Positions 59,774-64,000 of a DNA stretch of 64,000 nt are shown piece by piece. The stretch's first letter is position 1, and each line of letters opens with the position of its first letter. Location of the stretch: NCBI GenBank assembly GCA_964552675.1, contig CAZKHJ010000004.1, positions 1 through 64,000 on the forward strand, in the 5' to 3' direction. The position numbers and the translations under genes are program-made. Source of the stretch: Sulfurimicrobium sp964552675. Lineage in GTDB: Bacteria; Pseudomonadota; Gammaproteobacteria; Burkholderiales; Sulfuricellaceae. Below the pieces are notes generated by a model that saw only the letters and a program-made list of their open reading frames with translations, searched no databases and was not told the origin of the DNA.

Positions 59774-62568
59774 GGGTTTTTGCGCAGCAGTTTTTCCATC
59801 TGTTCGGCGGGTAGCGGCCTGCTGAACAGATAACCCTGGATTTCGTCGCAGCCCTGCTCCTTCAGGAAATCCGATTGTTCCTGTGTTTCCACTCCCTCGG
59901 CAATGACCTTGAGGCGCAGGCTGTGGGCCATGGCGATGATGGCGCCGGCAATGGCGGCATCGTCCTGGTCCAGGGTGACATCGCGTACAAAGGAGCGGTC
60001 GATCTTCAGCTTGTCGATGGGGAAGCGCTTCAGGTAGCTGAGCGAGGAATAGCCTGTGCCGAAGTCGTCGATCGACAGCATCAGCCCCATTTGCTTGAGG
60101 CGCGCCAGGGTTTCCACGGTAGACTCGGAGCCCCTCATCACCACGCTTTCGGTCAGCTCCAGTTCCAGATAACGCGCATCGAGCCCTGATTCCTGCAGGG
60201 CACCGGAAATCGTCTGCGCCAGGTTTTTCTGGTGGAACTGGTGGGCGGACAGGTTGACTGCTACCGGAATCGCCGGCAGACCGGCTTGCTGCCAGGCTCG
60301 GTTCTGGCGGCAGGCCTCGCGCAACACCCATTCCCCCAGCGGCACGATCAGGCCGCTTTCCTCGGCTACCGGGATGAACCTGAGCGGCGGCACCAGGCCG
60401 AAATCCGGGTGCTGCCAGCGCACCAGTGCTTCCAGACCGACGATGGCGCCGCTGGCGAGGTTGATCTGGGGCTGGTAGTGCAGCAGGAACTCGCCCTGTT
60501 CCAGCCCCCGGCGCAGGCTGTTTTCCACCGAGAGGCGCTCGAAGGCGCGGGAATTGAGATCGGCGGTGAAATACTGGTAATTGTTGCGCCCGTTTTCCTT
60601 GGCGTGATACATGGCGGCATCGGCATTCTTGATCAGCGTTTCGGTGTCGTGGCCATCGTCGGGATGGATGGCAATGCCGATGCTGGGCGTGACGCGCAGC
60701 TCATGACCGTCGATATCGTAAGGCTGGGCCACCGCGTCCAGCATTTTCTGGGCGATGTGCGCGGCGTCGCCCGGATTCTTGAGCTGGCCCAGCACGGTCA
60801 GGAACTCGTCGCCGCCCTGGCGGCTGACGGTGTCGTTGCCGCGCACGCAGTGGCCCAGACGCCGCGCCACTTCCTGCAGCAGACGGTCGCCGATGTGATG
60901 GCCGAGCGAGTCGTTGATGGTCTTGAAGTGGTCCAGATCGAGGAATAGCACCGCCACCTGCTCGCCATCACGCTGCGCGCTGGCGAGTGCCTGCAACAGG
61001 CGATCCTGCAGCAGGCTGCGGTTCGGCAGCCCGGTCAGCGCGTCGTGCTGGGCGAGGAAACGGATGCGCTCGTCGGCGGCCTTGCGTTCGGTGATATCGT
61101 CGTACATGGCGATGTGGTGGCTGGTCCTGCCATGATCATCGTAGACCACGCTGATCGAGACCCAGACCGGGAAGATTTCGCCACTCTTGCGCCGGTCCCA
61201 GATTTCTCCCTGCCAGTAGCCGTCCTTGTTGATCGAATTCCACATGACGCGGTAGAAATCCGGACCGTGTTCGCCCGATTGCAGCATGGACGGGTTCTGG
61301 CCCAGCACTTCGTCCCGGCTGTAGCCGGTGATATTGCTGAATGCCTCATTCACGGTGATGATGCGGTTGTCGGCATCGGTGATGAAAATGGCTTCGCGGC
61401 TGTTTTCGAATACCTTGGCGGCGAGGCGCAACTGATTTTCCGTTTTGCGCCGTTCAGTAATGTCGGTGAATGCAATCACCGAGCCGTTCATGCCACCATT
61501 GCTCTGGGTCGGATGAGCCCAGTACTCTACTGGAATGGGAATGCCATCGGCATTCCAGAAGACTTCATCGTCGATATGGATGCCGCCGCCCTTTCTGACG
61601 GCCTGCAGGCCCTTGCATTCACTGGCGGGATAGGGGCTGCCATCGGGGTGGCTGTGGTGGATCAGGCGGTGGATATTCTTGCCCAGCACCTCGTCCTGGC
61701 TCCCGAACCCCAGGATTCTGAGCGCGGCAGGGTTGCAGAAAATGCAGTTGCCATCGATGTTGCTGCCAAGAATGCCTTCGGCGGTCGAGTCCAGCAGCGA
61801 GCGCACGCGCTCCTCGCTTTCCGCCATGGCGTCCAGCATGGCGTCAAAACCGCGGCCGAGCTGGCCGATTTCGTCATCCTGGTCAAAGCGTGCGCGCAGG
61901 TTGCGCTGCCCCAGGCGGGTCTGCTCGCTTACTTGCAGGAGAAGCTGGAGGCGGCGGGAAAGATGGTTTGCCATCCAGCCGGCAAACAGGATGCCGGCAA
62001 GGATGGCCGCCAGTGTATAGATCACGCCATTGCGGGTAACGACATGAAGTCCCGATGCGACCTGCTCTTGGCCCAGGCCGATGCGTGCCCAGGCGATGTG
62101 GCGCTCGCCGCTCATTACCGGCACGGCTACGTCGATCAGGGTGGGGCTGTCCACCAGCGTAAAGAGCTTGAGCGGCGCATGAAGCAGATTGATGCTGATG
62201 TCGTCGCTCACCCGCAGGCCGATCCGGCTCGGGTCGCTATGCGCCAGTATTCGCCCATTGGGGGACAGCAGCATGGCGTAGCGCAGGTCAGGATACTGGC
62301 TCAGGGAGTTGATGACCTCGCTCAGGCCGGTGATGTCATTGGCCAAAATCCAGGACACGCTGTTGCTGGCCAGGGCGTTGCCCAGGCTGGAGGCCTGCTG
62401 TGCGCTCTGCTGATGGAGAAAGGTGCGCTGCCGTTCTACCAGGTCGAACACGAACAGGGTCATCAGCACCGCGTGCACGGTGATCACGCCAAGCATCAGT
62501 TGCCGTTTGATGGAGCTGTCAGCCGTTATGATTTTTATCGCCCGGTTAAAAGCATCCCTGACATTCAT
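59770..62568 (-). CDS. Membrane HAMP-PAS-PAS-GGDEF-EAL protein
   Basis: 932 aa from ATG 62568 (MNVRDAFNRAIKII). Periplasmic domain between TM1 (LMLGVITVHAVLMTLFVFDL) and TM2 (VIYTLAAILAGILFAGWMA), then a HAMP linker (LQLLLQVSEQTRLGQRNLR), PAS1 (STAEGILGSNIDGNCIFCN), PAS2 (SREAIFITDADNRIITVN), GGDEF (SRQGGDEFLTVL) with the RxxD inhibitory site RGND, and EAL (GLEALVRWQHP, NLSAHQFH, LELTESVVM, IDDFGTGYSSLSYL, AEGVETQEQ). Starts 1 bp after the PhnD-like stop, so the pair is one operon. Confidence 0.95.
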   Translation of the reverse strand: MNVRDAFNRAIKIITADSSIKRQLMLGVITVHAVLMTLFVFDLVERQRTFLHQQSAQQASSLGNALASNSVSWILANDITGLSEVINSLSQYPDLRYAMLLSPNGRILAHSDPSRIGLRVSDDISINLLHAPLKLFTLVDSPTLIDVAVPVMSGERHIAWARIGLGQEQVASGLHVVTRNGVIYTLAAILAGILFAGWMANHLSRRLQLLLQVSEQTRLGQRNLRARFDQDDEIGQLGRGFDAMLDAMAESEERVRSLLDSTAEGILGSNIDGNCIFCNPAALRILGFGSQDEVLGKNIHRLIHHSHPDGSPYPASECKGLQAVRKGGGIHIDDEVFWNADGIPIPVEYWAHPTQSNGGMNGSVIAFTDITERRKTENQLRLAAKVFENSREAIFITDADNRIITVNEAFSNITGYSRDEVLGQNPSMLQSGEHGPDFYRVMWNSINKDGYWQGEIWDRRKSGEIFPVWVSISVVYDDHGRTSHHIAMYDDITERKAADERIRFLAQHDALTGLPNRSLLQDRLLQALASAQRDGEQVAVLFLDLDHFKTINDSLGHHIGDRLLQEVARRLGHCVRGNDTVSRQGGDEFLTVLGQLKNPGDAAHIAQKMLDAVAQPYDIDGHELRVTPSIGIAIHPDDGHDTETLIKNADAAMYHAKENGRNNYQYFTADLNSRAFERLSVENSLRRGLEQGEFLLHYQPQINLASGAIVGLEALVRWQHPDFGLVPPLRFIPVAEESGLIVPLGEWVLREACRQNRAWQQAGLPAIPVAVNLSAHQFHQKNLAQTISGALQESGLDARYLELELTESVVMRGSESTVETLARLKQMGLMLSIDDFGTGYSSLSYLKRFPIDKLKIDRSFVRDVTLDQDDAAIAGAIIAMAHSLRLKVIAEGVETQEQSDFLKEQGCDEIQGYLFSRPLPAEQMEKLLRKNP

Positions 62569-62569
62569 C

Positions 62570-63481
62570 TTAGAGGCTTTCCTCGATTGGTCTGACCTGG
62601 GCGCTGAATTTCCGGATAAAGGCACGCACTGGCTCGTAGGTGGCATCATCGGCAGCTTCGAAGTGCGAAACGCCGATGCGCGCCAGGATGGCTCGCCCTT
62701 CCGGGCTGTCATGCAGCGAAAAAAGCGCCGTCCGGACCTGTTCCGTGATGGCCAGGGGAATGTCGTCACGTGCCATCAGGCTGTTGTCGGGCAGGGTGTC
62801 GGTTTGCCAGCGTACTTCGAGCTGGCGTGCGATTTCCGGCTTGTCCCGGCTGAATGCCTGCCAGGGAGTAAGCCATACCGCGCCGGCAGCAGCATTGCCG
62901 AGATACACATTCATGATCGAGGATTCGTGGGAGCCGCTGTAGAGCATCCGGATATCCCGGTTGACGTCGAGGCCATGGGTGTGCAGGTAATACTGCGGCA
63001 TCAGCGCAGCAGCCAGGGCGGTTGGCGCAGGGAAGGAGACGGTTTTGCCGGTCAGGTCCTGAATGTCCTGAATCTTGCTGTCGCGGCGTACCAGGATTAC
63101 GCCCCTGAATAAATGGTCGTCGCCCATCTTGCCAAAAACCCGGTAACCATGGCGAGTGGCGTTCAGTGTTTCATAGGGATTGGGCAGGGCAAAGTCGAAG
63201 CGGCGCGCGTAAAGGTTTTTTTCAAAATCGGGAAAGCCGCGCGAGGCCTGAAGCTGGAAATGCGCCCCCCTGACGTGGGAATTCAGGTAATCAACGAGGG
63301 GGGCATAAAGCTCGAACAGCCGTCTGGGGTTGTGTACAGGGAGCGGTGCGAAGATATATTCCGTTGCCTGGCGGGGCGGTCTGTCGGAATACTGGGGGGT
63401 GTATGTGCTGTCCCCGCTGGAGCCGCAAGCGGCGATGAGCAGGGCGGCACTGGTAATAAATGCCAGATGCAGGCCTTTCAC
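62570..63481 (-). CDS. PhnD-like periplasmic substrate-binding lipoprotein
   Basis: 303 aa from GTG 63481, which has GGAGGGA 7 bp upstream and gives a clean signal peptide MKGLHLAFITSAALLIAAC (lipobox IAAC); the ATG at 63496 is an alternative. The binding fold is PhnD/phosphate-phosphonate type: YIFAPLPVHNPRRLFELYAPLVDYLN, FDFALPNPYETL, GKTVSFPAPTALAAALMPQYYL, SGSHESSIMNVYLGNAAAGAVWLTPW. No phnC or phnE is nearby; the coupled PAS-GGDEF-EAL gene suggests a sensory role. Confidence 0.88.
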   Translation of the reverse strand: MKGLHLAFITSAALLIAACGSSGDSTYTPQYSDRPPRQATEYIFAPLPVHNPRRLFELYAPLVDYLNSHVRGAHFQLQASRGFPDFEKNLYARRFDFALPNPYETLNATRHGYRVFGKMGDDHLFRGVILVRRDSKIQDIQDLTGKTVSFPAPTALAAALMPQYYLHTHGLDVNRDIRMLYSGSHESSIMNVYLGNAAAGAVWLTPWQAFSRDKPEIARQLEVRWQTDTLPDNSLMARDDIPLAITEQVRTALFSLHDSPEGRAILARIGVSHFEAADDATYEPVRAFIRKFSAQVRPIEESL

Positions 63482-63692
63482 GACGAATCCCTCCATGGCC
63501 GGTGTTTGGCCATTTGTCATGTTTCTTGCTGCTAGCATAACAGATATGATTTTGGGAGTTGCTTGTCGTAATTGACTTTTTCCGGCTTTGCCTTTATTGG
63601 CCTTAACGGCAGCGTGCTATAATCCCGCGCCGGGAGCGGTTTTTTGGAGAGTTGCAACCCTCCGCGATATTTTTGAGGATCAGGCTGGACGC

Positions 63693-64000
63693 ATGACGAT
63701 ACGGATCGGGACGATGACGAGGCGCTTGCTGGCTGCGGGGGTGATTTCCTGTGCCGGCCTGACACCATTGTCCGCATCTGCCCTGATGCTGGGCGAGATT
63801 GCTGCCCATTCCTATCTCGGCCAGGTTTTCCGTGCGACCATCCCGCTGAGCCCCGGCGCGGGAGAGGAGCTTGATGGCCGCTGCTTTACCCTGATTCGTC
63901 CCGCGCGGCAGGACGGAAGCGTTTACCTGAGCCACGCGCATCTGGGCCTGGAGCAAAAAAAGGGGAAGCATTACCTCAGCATCCGCTCCGCAAATGTGAT
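63693..64000 (+). CDS. FimV-like N-terminal domain protein (3' truncated by window edge)
   Basis: About 102 codons visible from ATG 63693; ATG 63714 is an alternative start. Signal peptide RRLLAAGVISCAGLTPLSASA, then ALMLGEIAAHSYLGQVFRATIPL, the conserved start of FimV-type proteins (a LysM-linked N-terminal region). The ribosome site is modest (GAGG at 63675-63678). The rest, including any LysM and TPR parts, lies outside the window. Confidence 0.72.
   Translation, partial: MTIRIGTMTRRLLAAGVISCAGLTPLSASALMLGEIAAHSYLGQVFRATIPLSPGAGEELDGRCFTLIRPARQDGSVYLSHAHLGLEQKKGKHYLSIRSANV

Noticed and set aside
62570..63481. Phosphonate ABC transporter
   Set aside because: Only the binding protein is present; no ATPase or permease gene is near, and it is coupled to a signalling gene.

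Overview
The window looks like chromosomal DNA of a free-living, GC-rich betaproteobacterium (Nitrosomonadales/Rhodocyclales-like). This is inferred from the gene content and order: ratA-rnfH facing smpB, yciB-yciI-bolA, yaeQ, the proteobacterial glucokinase type, formate-dependent PurT, DUF3391 HD-GYP, and several PAS-GGDEF-EAL proteins. Genus cannot be fixed from the sequence alone. Both ends are cut inside genes: a DHH phosphoesterase on the left and a FimV-like protein on the right. I saw no rRNA, tRNA, CRISPR array, complete insertion sequence or prophage.

Layout. 1-4.7 kb: a DHH phosphoesterase, then a strongly eroded type I restriction-modification locus. hsdM, hsdS and hsdR keep only their two ends, while the interspersed rhuM and fic genes are full length. 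4.7-9.2 kb: a histidine phosphatase, a GcvR-like ACT protein, an M20 amidohydrolase and a poorly characterised pair that includes a HIT-like nucleotide-binding protein. 9.2-17.9 kb: housekeeping genes (ratA-rnfH, smpB, HD-GYP, lipoprotein PPIase, bolA, yciI, yciB, PHP phosphatase, yciO, site-2 protease, trpS). 18-22.7 kb: a vapBC toxin-antitoxin pair, a Lon-family protease, an FKBP and an orphan ParA. 22.7-29.9 kb: a GGDEF-EAL protein, CorA, glucokinase, SseB-like, DUF4202, a ferritin-like protein and a 2-Cys peroxiredoxin. 29.9-36.6 kb: glycogen phosphorylase, dsbB, a pseudouridine synthase and a molybdopterin cluster (mobB, moeA, moaD, moaE) broken up by repeats. 36.6-44.3 kb: another PAS-GGDEF-EAL protein, then a TetR-controlled adaptor-permease-ATPase exporter and a hemerythrin. 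44.3-48.5 kb: a metalloid resistance operon (ArsR, permease, Cys-tailed small protein, ArsM, thioredoxin-like protein, old yellow enzyme). 48.5-57.7 kb: a FimV-like protein, an AI-2E family transporter, yaeQ, a methyltransferase, a glutaredoxin-like protein, purT, a truncated haemoglobin and rhlE. 57.9-64 kb: typA, a PhnD-like lipoprotein paired with a PAS-GGDEF-EAL protein, and the start of a FimV-like gene.

Themes. Cyclic-di-GMP turnover is heavily represented: three GGDEF-EAL hybrids and one HD-GYP. Redox and thiol chemistry also recurs (peroxiredoxin, DsbB, glutaredoxin, thioredoxin-like, hemerythrin, truncated globin).

The parts that ordinary annotation does not explain are: (1) the hollowed hsd locus, in which three separate internal deletions left two of the three genes in frame and the 4-nt translational coupling intact; (2) a four-copy dispersed palindromic repeat of about 150-220 bp carrying a 52-bp module that is identical in three copies but lies on the opposite arm in one, with its edge close to downstream start codons; (3) a 270-bp MITE-like element with 32-bp terminal inverted repeats and two nested hairpin branches; (4) a near-leaderless arsR under a perfect 24-bp palindrome, followed by a run of proteins with cysteine-rich ends. 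All coordinates were read by hand; family assignments come from recognised motifs, not database searches.
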